A stretch of DNA of 64,000 nucleotides from Christensenella hongkongensis (GCF_000981035.1 NZ_LAYJ01000078.1:154859-218858); one strand, 5' to 3'; numbered from the stretch's first letter, positions 19,349 through 28,526 are shown. Notes: generated from the letters alone by a model not told the origin. Program-made: numbers and translations.

Positions 19349-19391
19349 ACAAGTTATTTGGATTGCATTTAGCCTCGGCTGACAATTAAAA

Positions 19392-19420
19392 ATTATAACA
19401 AACCCAATCTTAAAAGTCAA
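19392..19420 (-). promoter_or_regulatory. Strong sigma-A promoter of the tRNA operon
   Basis: On the minus strand a -35 box TTGACT (19415-19420) and a -10 box TATAAT (19392-19397) stand 17 bases apart, close to consensus, directly upstream of tRNA-Arg. The remaining bases up to 19645 are AT-rich with a short imperfect repeat of TTTTCTCCG but no recognisable gene. Confidence 0.9.
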
Positions 19421-19647
19421 CAAAATTTAAACATTTACGCGGCATATACTGCCTTTATCTCTCATTTTACTCCCCATCCCTGTTTTTCACAATCATTTTG
19501 TGTTTTTTATCTGTGTAATTGGTTATCTAAGGAGAGAATCTGCGTTTTCTCCGTTGTTTTCTCCGCCCTTTTACAGGCGTGGCGGATTTGGCGGCTGAAA
19601 TGTAATAAAATATTCAGATTTAATGAATAGATTTTGCCATATTTGTG

Positions 19648-19656
19648 TGCTATAAT
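19648..19656 (+). promoter_or_regulatory. Extended -10 promoter of the glycosyltransferase gene
   Basis: TGCTATAAT (19648-19656) is an extended -10 element about 70 bases before the glycosyltransferase start. No good -35 box stands 17 bases upstream, which extended -10 promoters do not need. Confidence 0.6.
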
Positions 19657-19727
19657 TAGCAACTGTGTCGTGTAAAAATATGTTAAATGAAAATTGTGGC
19701 TCTCTACACGATAAGGAGGTTTTTGAA

Positions 19728-21002
19728 TTGTTATCTTTTATCTCGACCTTTAATATGGTGCTGTTTATCCTGTTTACAGCATTATATTCATATCAGATCA
19801 TTTTTGTGGTGGTCGCGCTCTTCCATAAGAAAAAGGAAGTTTCCCCAGCAAAGAAAAACCACCATTTTGCGGTGCTCATTGCTGCCAGGAATGAAAGCGC
19901 CGTAATCGGCAATCTGCTCGACAGCATCAAGCGGCAAAACTACCCGCAAGATAAAATCGACATTTTTGTCGTCGCAGACAACTGCACGGATGATACTGCG
20001 GAAATCGCGCGCAAAGCGGGTGCACATGTTTACGAACGCTTCAACCATTCCTATGTAGGAAAAGGCTATGCCCTTAGTTTCGCGCTCAATAACATCAAAA
20101 AAGATTATGGCAGCGATGCTTTTGAAGGCTTTTTCGTTTTTGACGCAGATAACCTGCTGGACGAAAACTATGTTGCGGAGATGAATAAGCTTTTCGATCA
20201 GGGCTATCGCGTCCTCACCTGCTACCGTAATACAAAAAATTATGCGTCCAACTGGATTTCAGCCGGATATTCTCTTTGGTTCCTGCGCGAATCCAAATAT
20301 CTCAATTATCCGCGTATGCTGCTTAATACAAGCTGCGCTATTTCCGGCACAGGATTTCTGATCCATAACGATATCATCCAGGCAAACAACGGCTGGAAAC
20401 ATCATCTGCTCACCGAGGATATTGAATTTTCTGTAGACAGCATTATCCATGGAGAGAAAATCGGTTACTGCGGCGCGGCCAAAATCTATGACGAGCAGCC
20501 CTGCACATGGAAGCAATCCTGGACGCAGCGTCTTCGCTGGTCAAAAGGTTTCTACCAGGTGCTTGGCAAGTACAGCAAAAAGCTGATCAAAGGCTTTGCG
20601 GTCGACCACCGTTTCAGCTGCTACGATATGTTTATTACGATTGCCCCCGCGATCTTTGTTACGCTTGCGAGCATCATCGTAAATTCCGTATTTATGATCA
20701 ATGGCTTTATGGGCCCTGTCATCCATACTGCGGTAATAACCGCTACAGGAACTGCGATACTTACCTCCTTGTTCAATTTTTACAGCATCCTGTATCTGGT
20801 CGGCCTTATTACGACGATCACGGAATGGAAGGAAATACACCATACCAGTTCTGCAAAGAAGATTTTGTATACCTTTACATTCCCTATTTTCATCCTGAGC
20901 TATATTCCGATTTCAATCGCGGCATTGTTCAAAAAAATCGGCTGGGAACCAATTCCCCATAATATTACGAAAACAATCGATAATTTTGAACAGATGCGAT
21001 AA
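19728..21002 (+). CDS. Membrane glycosyltransferase family 2, processive type (424 aa)
   Basis: GT-A fold transferase related to cellulose, hyaluronan and poly-GlcNAc synthases. A membrane helix lies at about 8-30. It carries the nucleotide-sugar motifs VVADNCTDDT and DADNLLDENY, the catalytic TED (TEDIEF) and the QRLRWSKGF (Q-x-x-R-W) signature, then C-terminal membrane helices. AAGGAGG stands eight bases before the TTG at 19728, so I prefer this to the ATG 63 bases upstream, which has no site. The operon has no partner gene; the polymer or glycan made is unknown. Confidence 0.9.
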   Translation: MLSFISTFNMVLFILFTALYSYQIIFVVVALFHKKKEVSPAKKNHHFAVLIAARNESAVIGNLLDSIKRQNYPQDKIDIFVVADNCTDDTAEIARKAGAHVYERFNHSYVGKGYALSFALNNIKKDYGSDAFEGFFVFDADNLLDENYVAEMNKLFDQGYRVLTCYRNTKNYASNWISAGYSLWFLRESKYLNYPRMLLNTSCAISGTGFLIHNDIIQANNGWKHHLLTEDIEFSVDSIIHGEKIGYCGAAKIYDEQPCTWKQSWTQRLRWSKGFYQVLGKYSKKLIKGFAVDHRFSCYDMFITIAPAIFVTLASIIVNSVFMINGFMGPVIHTAVITATGTAILTSLFNFYSILYLVGLITTITEWKEIHHTSSAKKILYTFTFPIFILSYIPISIAALFKKIGWEPIPHNITKTIDNFEQMR

Positions 21003-21018
21003 CTATGACATCTGTAAG

Positions 21019-21044
21019 CAGACGCCGGCAGGCGTCTGTTTTTG
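21019..21044 (+). terminator. Intrinsic terminator after the glycosyltransferase gene
   Basis: A perfect 8-bp stem (21019-21026 with 21031-21038, loop GGCA) followed by a T-run, 17 bases past the stop codon. Confidence 0.88.
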
Positions 21045-21127
21045 ATTGGAAGACGCCCGCTTAAGCCGGCGAAAAGGTGTTATTATAAATATAGGAAACA
21101 ATTTTAAATTTTCAGGAGGTTTTAATC

Positions 21128-22228
21128 ATGGCAAACATACTCATCAGTCCAAATAAATACGTACAGGGCAGCGGCGAGCTCGAAAACCTTGCCCGCCATG
21201 TAAAGACGCTCGGCTCACGTTTTTTTATCATGGGAAGTCCCTCCGGGCTCAAGCGAGTTGAGGATACGGTGCGCAAAAGCTTTTCGGGCACAGATGCAGA
21301 GTGCTTTTTTGAACCGTTCAGCCGCGAATGCTCCATGAACGAGGTGAACCGTCTGCGGGAAAAATACCATGCAAATAAATGCGACGCAGTAATCGGAATC
21401 GGCGGCGGAAAGACACTTGACACAGCAAAAGCCGTGGCCTACTATGAGAAGGCTCCCGTTGCGATTGTCCCAACGATTGCGTCAACGGATGCGCCGTGCA
21501 GCGCACTCACCGTACTATATACGGACGACGGGATCTTTGACCGGTATTTGTTCCTTCCCGCCAATCCGGATATTGTATTGGTCGATACGCAGATCGTATC
21601 TCAGGCTCCTGTACGTTTGTTTGTTGCGGGCATGGGCGACGCTCTTGCGACCTATTTTGAGGCGCGCGCCGCATCCGAGGCCAATGCAAATAACTGCGCG
21701 GGTGGAAAATGCACGCTTGCCGCTCTCGCTCTCGCAGAGCTCTGCTACGATACCCTGATCGATCAGGGCCTGAAGGCCAAGCTTGCGATGGAGCATAATG
21801 TGTGCACGAAAGCGGTAGAAAATATCATTGAGGCAAACACCCTGCTATCCGGTATCGGCTTTGAAAGCGCGGGGCTTGCGGGCGCTCATGCGATACACAA
21901 TGGCCTTACCGTCCTTGAAGCTTCGCACGATTACTACCATGGCGAAAAAGTGGCGTTTGGCACGCTTGTGCAGCTCATGCTGGAAAATGCGCCCATGGAG
22001 GAAATTGAGGAAGTGCTGCAGTTCTGTATCGATGTAGGCCTGCCTGTATCGCTTGCACAGCTTGGGCTCGCGGACGCAACGCCCGATGATATCCACAAGG
22101 TCGCACAGGCTGCCACCGCAGAAGGAGAAAGCATCTATAATATGCCCTTCCCCATAGACGCCGAAATGGTTTATGCAGCGATCTACGCCGCAGATTCAAT
22201 CGGACGTTATTACCTTGATCTGGAATAG
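21128..22228 (+). CDS. gldA: Glycerol dehydrogenase (366 aa)
   Basis: Zinc-dependent NAD+ oxidoreductase converting glycerol to dihydroxyacetone, or the reverse in fermenting cells. NAD motif GIGGGKTLDTAKAVA (about 91-105) is followed by the conserved PTIASTDAPCSALTV segment. Metal ligands lie in GMGDALATYFEA, GAHAIHNGLT and YHGEKVAFG. The length is that of the family. CAGGAGG lies before the ATG. It is a single gene; no dihydroxyacetone kinase adjoins. Confidence 0.93.
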   Translation: MANILISPNKYVQGSGELENLARHVKTLGSRFFIMGSPSGLKRVEDTVRKSFSGTDAECFFEPFSRECSMNEVNRLREKYHANKCDAVIGIGGGKTLDTAKAVAYYEKAPVAIVPTIASTDAPCSALTVLYTDDGIFDRYLFLPANPDIVLVDTQIVSQAPVRLFVAGMGDALATYFEARAASEANANNCAGGKCTLAALALAELCYDTLIDQGLKAKLAMEHNVCTKAVENIIEANTLLSGIGFESAGLAGAHAIHNGLTVLEASHDYYHGEKVAFGTLVQLMLENAPMEEIEEVLQFCIDVGLPVSLAQLGLADATPDDIHKVAQAATAEGESIYNMPFPIDAEMVYAAIYAADSIGRYYLDLE

Positions 22229-22236
22229 ACTCTTTT

Positions 22237-23496
22237 CTATTCCGCATTTTTTTTAATAAACTTATGGCTGAGCTTATCGAACCATATTTTCTGGCTGGGA
22301 TACAATCCAAAATATCCCGAACACACATATCCAAGCGCACAGGCGATCAGATAGAACAAAGCCCCGTTTGCACCAAAAAGTTCAATGCCGATCACGAATG
22401 CCGTCATTGGGCTGTTGATTGCTCCGCAAAACACGGAAACAAGGCCGATTGCCGCGCCAAACGACGGAGAAAGCCCCATAAGCTCCCCTGCGAAGCTTCC
22501 AAAGGTTGCGCCGATTACAAGCGTTGGAACAATCTCTCCGCCTTTAAAGCCCGCTCCAATCGTTACAACGGTAAAAAGTATTTTCAGCAAAAACTCCTGC
22601 CCTCCCGCCGCGTTTGCAACCGCTGTTCCAATCAGCGGAAGGCTATCCCCATTGTAAAGATTGCTTCCGACAAGGTAAGTCAGGCCTACGATGATAAATC
22701 CGCCCGCGGCAGCCCTTATGGCCTTATTTGGAAATGCTTTTTGATATAGCATCTTGCTCGTTCGCAGGGACGCGCACAAAAGGATGCTGACAAGCCCTCC
22801 CATCGCTGCAAGCAGGATAACCTGCACGCAGGAGACAACATCGAGCGCAGGCAGGCCTGTGACCTGATACTGGGGAAAATCGACATGAAACATCTGCGCA
22901 ATCCCAAACGCAATGATTGACGATAGCGTGCAGGGCAGGATCGCCGAATAAAACATCACACCCACGCCTGCAAGCTCAATGGCGAGGATAATCGAAGTCA
23001 TGGGGGTTCCCACGACGGCGGAAAATCCGGCGCTGATTCCGCACATGATCACGATCTTTTCTTCCTGATCGTTCATATGAAGCCATTTTCCAATCGATGA
23101 AGACAGGCCTCCGCCAAGCTGGATCGCAGCGCCTTCCGTGCCAACCGATCCGCCAAACAACCGTGTTATGAGGGTGCTTATAAAAATCAGCGGTACCATA
23201 ACCGCAGGAATCCTGTCTGAATTCCGTACAGACTGTATGACGGTATCCGTTCCATTATCATGGCTTTTCTTACCCCAGCGGTAAAGCAGCGTGATCAATA
23301 CCCCACCTGCCGGCAGCAGCCATATGATCCAGTTATGCTCCAGGAAAAATCCCGAGCTGGTATTGATGAGCATCGCAAACAAAGATCCCAGTATTCCAAC
23401 CGCGATCCCGATTACGCCCGCATACAAAACCCATTTCAAAAAAGTTTTTACGTATGCGGCAAACCCAGATTTATTTTCGGATTGTTTTCCTGCCAT
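22237..23496 (-). CDS. CLC-family anion carrier, possibly CLC-F fluoride/proton antiporter (419 aa)
   Basis: Polytopic membrane protein of the CLC superfamily. The gating glutamate motif reads GGSVGTEGAAIQLGG in place of the usual GREGP, the second anion motif reads GFKGGEIVPTLVIGA in place of GxFxP, and the N-terminal GSGIP motif appears as DNGTD, with Asn where chloride carriers have Ser. These changes resemble the fluoride-exporting CLC-F branch, as I recall it, but I cannot run a tree. The length matches short bacterial CLCs without CBS domains. No fluoride riboswitch is seen upstream. It converges with gldA, eight bases apart. Confidence 0.85.
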   Translation of the reverse strand: MAGKQSENKSGFAAYVKTFLKWVLYAGVIGIAVGILGSLFAMLINTSSGFFLEHNWIIWLLPAGGVLITLLYRWGKKSHDNGTDTVIQSVRNSDRIPAVMVPLIFISTLITRLFGGSVGTEGAAIQLGGGLSSSIGKWLHMNDQEEKIVIMCGISAGFSAVVGTPMTSIILAIELAGVGVMFYSAILPCTLSSIIAFGIAQMFHVDFPQYQVTGLPALDVVSCVQVILLAAMGGLVSILLCASLRTSKMLYQKAFPNKAIRAAAGGFIIVGLTYLVGSNLYNGDSLPLIGTAVANAAGGQEFLLKILFTVVTIGAGFKGGEIVPTLVIGATFGSFAGELMGLSPSFGAAIGLVSVFCGAINSPMTAFVIGIELFGANGALFYLIACALGYVCSGYFGLYPSQKIWFDKLSHKFIKKNAE

Positions 23497-23563
23497 ACCC
23501 TTACTCCGTTATCTTTAAGTTAACCCGGATAAACAAGCTGAAAACAGTTTCCGAAAAAACACG

Positions 23564-23594
23564 AAAAAAACATCCGGTTTCAAAACCGGATGTT
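23564..23594 (-). terminator. Intrinsic terminator of the rph-rdgB-yfcE operon
   Basis: A 12-bp perfect stem (23569-23580 with 23583-23594) followed by seven T on the minus strand, between the phosphodiesterase stop at 23606 and the CLC gene. Confidence 0.9.
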
Positions 23595-23605
23595 TTTACT
23601 TTTCA

Positions 23606-24091
23606 TCAGTCAATGATGCGCAGCTTTGGGATTACCCCAACCTCGCCAATCATCAGCGTCGCGGCGCGTTCTATCCCATCATAGGAGCAACCTGCGCTAC
23701 CCGGGTTCACCAGCCATATCCCATCCTCAAACTCACAATACGGCTGGTGGGTATGTCCAAATAATATCGCCTTTGCTCCCTGCTCCTGCGCATAGTAGAA
23801 GGCCCTGTCATACGAATATTTGACCTTTAAAAGATGCCCGTGTGTCAAAATGATCTTTTGGCCGCACAAAACGACCTGCTCTGTATCGTTTCCCGCGTCG
23901 CCCATGTCGCAGTTGCCTTTCACCGCAATCACGATAGCCCGCGTATTTTGCTCTATATAACGCGCGTCGCTGATATTATCCCCCAAGTGGAAAATATAAT
24001 CGAAATCGGCAAACTGCCGCAGCGCACGGTCTATTACGCCTTTGTTCCCATGCGTATCGCTTAAAACAAGCGCGCGCACCATCTTTTTCAC
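23606..24091 (-). CDS. YfcE/MJ0936-family metallophosphodiesterase (161 aa)
   Basis: Small cytoplasmic phosphodiesterase. The motifs LSDTHGN (8-14), HLGDN, KGNCD, LTHGHL and FGHTHQP give a full di-metal site. It overlaps rdgB by four bases and is the last gene of the rph-rdgB-yfcE set, an arrangement common in Firmicutes (B. subtilis rph-ysnA-ysnB). The physiological substrate is not known. Confidence 0.92.
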   Translation of the reverse strand: MKKMVRALVLSDTHGNKGVIDRALRQFADFDYIFHLGDNISDARYIEQNTRAIVIAVKGNCDMGDAGNDTEQVVLCGQKIILTHGHLLKVKYSYDRAFYYAQEQGAKAILFGHTHQPYCEFEDGIWLVNPGSAGCSYDGIERAATLMIGEVGVIPKLRIID

Positions 24092-24675
24092 TGTATCCTG
24101 CCAACCTCTTCCTGCAATTTTCCAAGCGCCTTGGCCCGGTGGCTGATTTTGTTCTTTATCTCTGCGGGAATCTCCGCAAATGTTTGTCCGTATTCCTCCA
24201 CATAAAACAGCGGATCGTATCCAAAGCCGTTCTCTCCTTTTGGTTCGTCGATAATGCGGCCTTCCGCTTTCTCTTCAACGTACAGCTTCTCCTTCCCACC
24301 GTTTGCAAGAACAAGCGCGCATACAAACCATGCCCTACGGTTTTCTTTATCCTTTACCAGCGAAAGAAGCTTTGCATTGTTTTTTTCATCGTTTGCCCCT
24401 TCGCCGGAAAACCGTGCCGAATAGATGCCCGGCGCTCCGTCCAGCGCTTCCACACACAAACCCGAATCATCCGCCAGCACGTCGCCATCCACCATTTCGC
24501 TGATCTCCACAGCCTTTTTACGCGCGTTTTCATGGAAGCTGTTTCCATCCTCTACTACGTCATGATTGATCCCCGCATCCTTCAGTGATAGGATTTCATC
24601 ATAAAAGCCACTCAGGATCGCTTTGATTTCCCGTACCTTTCCCTGGTTGTTTGTCGCAATAATCAATCGTTTCAT
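24088..24675 (-). CDS. rdgB: XTP/dITP diphosphatase RdgB/HAM1 (195 aa)
   Basis: House-cleaning pyrophosphatase that removes deaminated purine nucleotides (dITP, XTP). The start ATNNQGKVREIK (7-18), ADDSGLCVEALDGAPGIYSAR and the C-terminal GFGYDPLFY plus SHRAKAL are diagnostic. It overlaps both rph and the phosphodiesterase by four bases. Confidence 0.95.
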   Translation of the reverse strand: MKRLIIATNNQGKVREIKAILSGFYDEILSLKDAGINHDVVEDGNSFHENARKKAVEISEMVDGDVLADDSGLCVEALDGAPGIYSARFSGEGANDEKNNAKLLSLVKDKENRRAWFVCALVLANGGKEKLYVEEKAEGRIIDEPKGENGFGYDPLFYVEEYGQTFAEIPAEIKNKISHRAKALGKLQEEVGRIQ

Positions 24676-25397
24676 ATCGTGATCCCCTCTTCCTTCAACA
24701 CCTGTTTTTGGGCGTCGATTATTTCACCGATTCCCTTTTTGCACAAACGCATCAGCTTGGAAAATTCCTCTTCCGTGATGGTGCGTTTTTCTCCGCAAAC
24801 CTGTATTTCCCCAATGTTTCCGTCCGACGCGGAAATCATATTCATATCTGCCTGCGCACTGCTGTCCTCGCTGTAGCAAAGGTCAAGCATCGGCACGTCG
24901 CCAACGATGCCTGCAGATACCGCGGCAATATGCTTTTTGAGCGGCGACCTTTGCAATACGCCTTCCCCGATTGCCCTTTCAACACATAGCGCAACGGCAA
25001 CAAACGCTCCGCTGATCGAGGCTGTCCTTGTGCCGCCATCCGCGTTCAAAACGTCGCAATCCACAAAAATCGTGTATTCTCCCATATCCTCAAAATCACA
25101 CACGCTTCGCAGGGAACGGCCTATCAGGCGCTGTATCTCGACGCCCCTGCCGTCTTTTTTCATCCCGTCGCGTTTTTTTCTTCCCGGGGTGGACGCCGGC
25201 AGCATAGAGTACTCGGCCGTCAGCCAGCCCTTCCCTGTTCCAGCAAGAAAAGGCGGAACCTCCGGCTCGAGCATAGCTGTACACAGCACCTGCGTATTTC
25301 CCGTACTGATCAATACGCTGCCATGCGCATTGTTGATTACATTCGTCCTGATTGTAAGCGGACGTAACTCATCCAGTTTTCTTTTGTCGTCTCTCAT
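24672..25397 (-). CDS. rph: Ribonuclease PH (241 aa)
   Basis: Phosphorolytic 3'-to-5' exoribonuclease that trims tRNA 3' ends. Conserved DELRPLTI, GNTQVLCTAMLE and the arginine-rich EIQRLIGRSLRSV are present, as is the catalytic region CDVLNADGGTRTASISG. GAGGAG precedes the ATG. It is the first gene of the operon and is divergent from rqcH. Confidence 0.96.
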   Translation of the reverse strand: MRDDKRKLDELRPLTIRTNVINNAHGSVLISTGNTQVLCTAMLEPEVPPFLAGTGKGWLTAEYSMLPASTPGRKKRDGMKKDGRGVEIQRLIGRSLRSVCDFEDMGEYTIFVDCDVLNADGGTRTASISGAFVAVALCVERAIGEGVLQRSPLKKHIAAVSAGIVGDVPMLDLCYSEDSSAQADMNMISASDGNIGEIQVCGEKRTITEEEFSKLMRLCKKGIGEIIDAQKQVLKEEGITI

Positions 25398-25458
25398 TCG
25401 TTTCTCCTCTGATCCGATTTTTTCATTTTAACACAATTCCTACACGCATTCAATTATG

Positions 25459-25467
25459 TGGTATAAT
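25459..25467 (+). promoter_or_regulatory. Extended -10 promoter of rqcH
   Basis: TGGTATAAT (25459-25467) lies 28 bases before the rqcH ATG in the 97-bp divergent gap with rph. A matching -35 box is not clear. Confidence 0.6.
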
Positions 25468-25494
25468 AAACACGTCTGTATAAGGAGGTTTTTT

Positions 25495-27255
25495 ATGACG
25501 CTTGACGGTCTTACTTTATATACCTGCGTTGCAGAATTGCAGGAAAAATGCCGGGACGCAAAAATACAAAAGGTGCTGATGCCCGGCAAGGAGGAACTGG
25601 TTTTCCAGCTTTACTCCGCCGCTGAAGGTACGCTGAGGCTTACCATTTCAGCAGATGCGGGAGATTGTTCCCTTTACCTTACCAGCCATACAAAAGAGAA
25701 TCCCAAGGTGCCGCCTGCCTTCTGTATGTTCCTGCGCAAATACCTTACGGGCGCGCATATCGCAGATATAACGCAGCGGGGCCTCGACCGTGTTGTCGTC
25801 TTCACGCTGGAGACAAAGGATGAAATGCTCCATCCCATAACGCTCAGGCTAATCGTGGAGATCATGGGGAAGTATTCCAACATTATCCTTGTTAATGCGG
25901 AAAACCGGATTCTGGACAGCATCCGCAGGGTTTCTGTGGATGTAAGCAGCAAGCGCCAGATTTTACCCGGCGCTGTATACGACGATCCCCCGCAGGAAAA
26001 GCTCAATCCCCTTACGCTTTCCCTTGGAACGCTCACCGAGGCGCTGCACACAAAACGTGATACCAAAATTGTTTCCCATATTGTAAGCGTTTTTGACGGA
26101 ATCTCCCTGCAGACCGCACAGGAGGTACTGTACCGCGCCGGTATTGACGAGACGATGACAGGCGCGCTCTGTGGCAAACAGCTTGAGCGTATCGCGCGGG
26201 CGCTGCACGACTTTTTGACAAATGCTGTGGCGCATCCCTTACCGTGTATACAAAGAAATGCGGACATGCTTCCGGTGTTTTTTTCCTGCGTCCCTTATGA
26301 GACCTACCCGGAGCAAACGCGCAAAAGCTTTGCTACGGTCAACGAAATGCTTGATTATTATTACAGCAAGCGACTTATGATTTTCCGGATGACGCAGCAA
26401 CGCGACGCGCTTTATAAAACGGTGCACAAAATTTACGCCAAGCTTTTGAAGCTGATCGGCGTTTATGAGGCTACGCTGCGCGACGTTGCTAAAGCGGAAA
26501 AGCTGCAAAAACGTGCCGACCTTATCACCGCCAATATCTATCGCCTGAAAAAAGGAATGCAATCCTTTGAAGCCGTGGATTATGAAACCGGGGAGAATGT
26601 ATCAGTCGCGCTGGATGTTTCGCGCAGCCCTCAGGAGACGGCGCAAAAGCTGTATAAAAAGATCGGAAAGCTCAAAACGGCAGCCCTGATCAATCAAAAA
26701 AAGCTTGCCGACGCACGTGAAGAACAGGAATTTTTGGAGGGTGTGCTCCACTTTACGGAAAATGCCCGCTCAACGGACGAGATCAGCGAAATCAGGCTTA
26801 CGCTCGTACGCGCCGGTTATCTTGCGCCTCCGCCTAAAAATAAAAAGGAGCCTGAGATACAATCCCATCCCCTCCACTATGTTTCCCCCACCGGTTATGA
26901 AATATTTGTGGGCAAAAACGACCGGCAAAACGAGCAGCTTACCATGCGCGACGCAGCCAAAGACGATATCTGGTTCCACGCGCAGAAAACGCCCGGCTCC
27001 CATGTGCTTCTGGTAACCGGCGGAACCGATCTTAACGATATTGACGATGAGACAGTCGTTATGGCGGCAGAGCTTGCCGCGGCGCATTCCCGCGCACGGC
27101 AATCCGGTAAAACCGCTGTGGATTATACCCAGCGCAAAAACATCAAAAAACCGCCGGCCGCACGCCCGGGCAAAGTGATCTATGACGATTATTTCACTGT
27201 TTACGTAGATGCGGCAAACGGTACGCGGCGCATTCCGGAGGAAGAAAACGAATGA
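25495..27255 (+). CDS. rqcH: RqcH / FbpA-family NFACT protein, ribosome quality control (586 aa)
   Basis: Binds stalled 50S-peptidyl-tRNA complexes and directs C-terminal alanine tailing for degradation. The N-terminal NFACT-N domain starts LDGLTLYTCVAEL. A coiled-coil middle region (about 280-410) follows, then the NFACT-R domain with DIWFHAQKTPGSHVLL and a conserved PGKVIYDDYFTVYV end. The length fits bacterial members (about 570-590). TAAGGAGG lies seven bases before the ATG at 25495. The next gene starts within its stop codon region (ATGA). Confidence 0.94.
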   Translation: MTLDGLTLYTCVAELQEKCRDAKIQKVLMPGKEELVFQLYSAAEGTLRLTISADAGDCSLYLTSHTKENPKVPPAFCMFLRKYLTGAHIADITQRGLDRVVVFTLETKDEMLHPITLRLIVEIMGKYSNIILVNAENRILDSIRRVSVDVSSKRQILPGAVYDDPPQEKLNPLTLSLGTLTEALHTKRDTKIVSHIVSVFDGISLQTAQEVLYRAGIDETMTGALCGKQLERIARALHDFLTNAVAHPLPCIQRNADMLPVFFSCVPYETYPEQTRKSFATVNEMLDYYYSKRLMIFRMTQQRDALYKTVHKIYAKLLKLIGVYEATLRDVAKAEKLQKRADLITANIYRLKKGMQSFEAVDYETGENVSVALDVSRSPQETAQKLYKKIGKLKTAALINQKKLADAREEQEFLEGVLHFTENARSTDEISEIRLTLVRAGYLAPPPKNKKEPEIQSHPLHYVSPTGYEIFVGKNDRQNEQLTMRDAAKDDIWFHAQKTPGSHVLLVTGGTDLNDIDDETVVMAAELAAAHSRARQSGKTAVDYTQRKNIKKPPAARPGKVIYDDYFTVYVDAANGTRRIPEEENE

Positions 27256-27875
27256 ATTTGCAGGACCAGATTTACGACCTTTTTATCAATGCAGGCTGTG
27301 ACCGCAATGAAAATCAGAACAAGGTCATCCATGATAAATATATCATCAAACGCGGTCATTCCCCAAACGGATGGTATTCCCTTTCCAACAAGAACCGTTT
27401 TCGCCTGCAAATGACGCCCGTCGGTGTGAAATGGGAGTACGTGCAGGTGAACGACACAATGTTTTTATGGTATGACGGGGACGTACTCAAAAAGCTGATC
27501 GCCTATGTGGATTACCCGGACGGAACCACGCGCGCATATTATGAAGGTGATTTCCATATCACGTCCATCATCCGCCGCAGGATTCCCCCTACCGTCCTTA
27601 CCCGTAAATACTGCAAAATCTGCGGAGATAACCTTTTGGGACGCGAGATACGCGGTTTCCTCGTTGACCTAGGGGAAGAAAAAGGCGGCGGAAATGGTTA
27701 TATGGATCTTCATTTGTATGAGAAGTCCCTGTGTTTTCGCAGCGATATCCCCGCCCGTGTCGATGGGATCTGGCCGTTCAACAAATGGCTGCACAAATAC
27801 CTGCGGTGGCATCGCGAGCTTCCGCTCGAGCACTTTGAGAAATCAAAAACGGACGGGCTTTTGCCGCGTCCGTAA
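27252..27875 (+). CDS. Unknown protein coupled to rqcH (207 aa)
   Basis: I do not recognise this family. It is a soluble protein rich in aromatic residues and Lys/Arg, without signal peptide or membrane segment, and with one CxxC pair (KYCKICGDN, about 119-127). The C-terminus has several Trp residues (WPFNKWLHKYLRW). The start overlaps the rqcH stop by four bases (ATGA), so its synthesis is tied to RqcH. A terminator follows directly. Codon use and composition look like those of neighbours. A role in ribosome rescue is only a guess from coupling. Confidence 0.8.
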   Translation: MNLQDQIYDLFINAGCDRNENQNKVIHDKYIIKRGHSPNGWYSLSNKNRFRLQMTPVGVKWEYVQVNDTMFLWYDGDVLKKLIAYVDYPDGTTRAYYEGDFHITSIIRRRIPPTVLTRKYCKICGDNLLGREIRGFLVDLGEEKGGGNGYMDLHLYEKSLCFRSDIPARVDGIWPFNKWLHKYLRWHRELPLEHFEKSKTDGLLPRP

Positions 27876-27894
27876 TCGAAAACCGGTCAATCGC

Positions 27895-27920
27895 GGGGCG
27901 TTACTTACGCCCCTGTTTTA
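27895..27920. terminator. Terminator between rqcH unit and pyrE
   Basis: A 6-bp GC stem (27895-27900 with 27908-27913, 7-nt loop) followed by TGTTTTATT on the plus strand. On the minus strand the tail is weaker, but the same stem may also end the pyr operon, whose last stop is at 27921. Confidence 0.7.
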
Positions 27921-28508
27921 TTATTTAGCCTGTGGAAGCTTCCTGCTGCCCGGCTTCACAAGCTGCGCGCCCGTTTTACAAATCGGGCATTCGTCCGCTT
28001 CATACGATTTTACTTCCATGGAAAGCACTGCGCGGAACGGCACGCCAAAATCGACTTTTCCAGCGCTCCTGTCTACAACGCTGCCCACAGCCATCACCTG
28101 TGCGCCCATTCCATCCAGAAGCTCAATAACCTCTTTCACAGAGCCGCCGGTAGTCACAACATCCTCCGTAACGAGTATTTTCGCGCCTTTTGGAACCTCA
28201 AAGCCCCTGCGCAGTGTCATTTTCCCATTTTCGCGTTCCGCAAATATGTTCTTTACGCCAAGCTGGCGCGACATTTCGTATGCCATAATGATACCGCCAA
28301 CTGCTGGCCCCACCACAAGGTCGATATCCATATCTGAAAACTGCTCCGCCAACTGCCGGCAAATCATTTCTGAAACATCCGGATACTGGAACAGCTTTGC
28401 ACACTGCATATATTTATCGGAATGCCTCCCTGAGGTCAGCAGAAAATGCCCCTCCAGCATCACCTCTTTTTCTTTGAATACAGCAATGATCTCTTCTCTT
28501 GTCATCAT
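27921..28508 (-). CDS. pyrE: Orotate phosphoribosyltransferase (195 aa)
   Basis: Transfers phosphoribose from PRPP to orotate, giving OMP. The PRPP loop ILVTEDVVTTGGSVKE (about 112-127) is intact, and GHFLLTSGRHSDKYMQ near the N-terminus matches the longer bacterial type. The C-terminal CPIC pair is usual for this subgroup. Last gene of the PyrR-controlled operon, 18 bases after pyrD. Confidence 0.95.
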   Translation of the reverse strand: MMTREEIIAVFKEKEVMLEGHFLLTSGRHSDKYMQCAKLFQYPDVSEMICRQLAEQFSDMDIDLVVGPAVGGIIMAYEMSRQLGVKNIFAERENGKMTLRRGFEVPKGAKILVTEDVVTTGGSVKEVIELLDGMGAQVMAVGSVVDRSAGKVDFGVPFRAVLSMEVKSYEADECPICKTGAQLVKPGSRKLPQAK

Positions 28509-28526
28509 AATGCTTTTTCCTTTCCT

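Noticed and set aside
19186..19389. 67-aa frame reading [12 protein letters not shown] and [16 protein letters not shown]
   Set aside because: A well-known false protein produced by reading antisense through tRNA genes, here tRNA-His and tRNA-Arg.
23497..23605. Searched for a fluoride (crcB) riboswitch upstream of the CLC gene
   Set aside because: Only an intrinsic terminator and an AT-rich leader are present; the pseudoknot consensus is not found.
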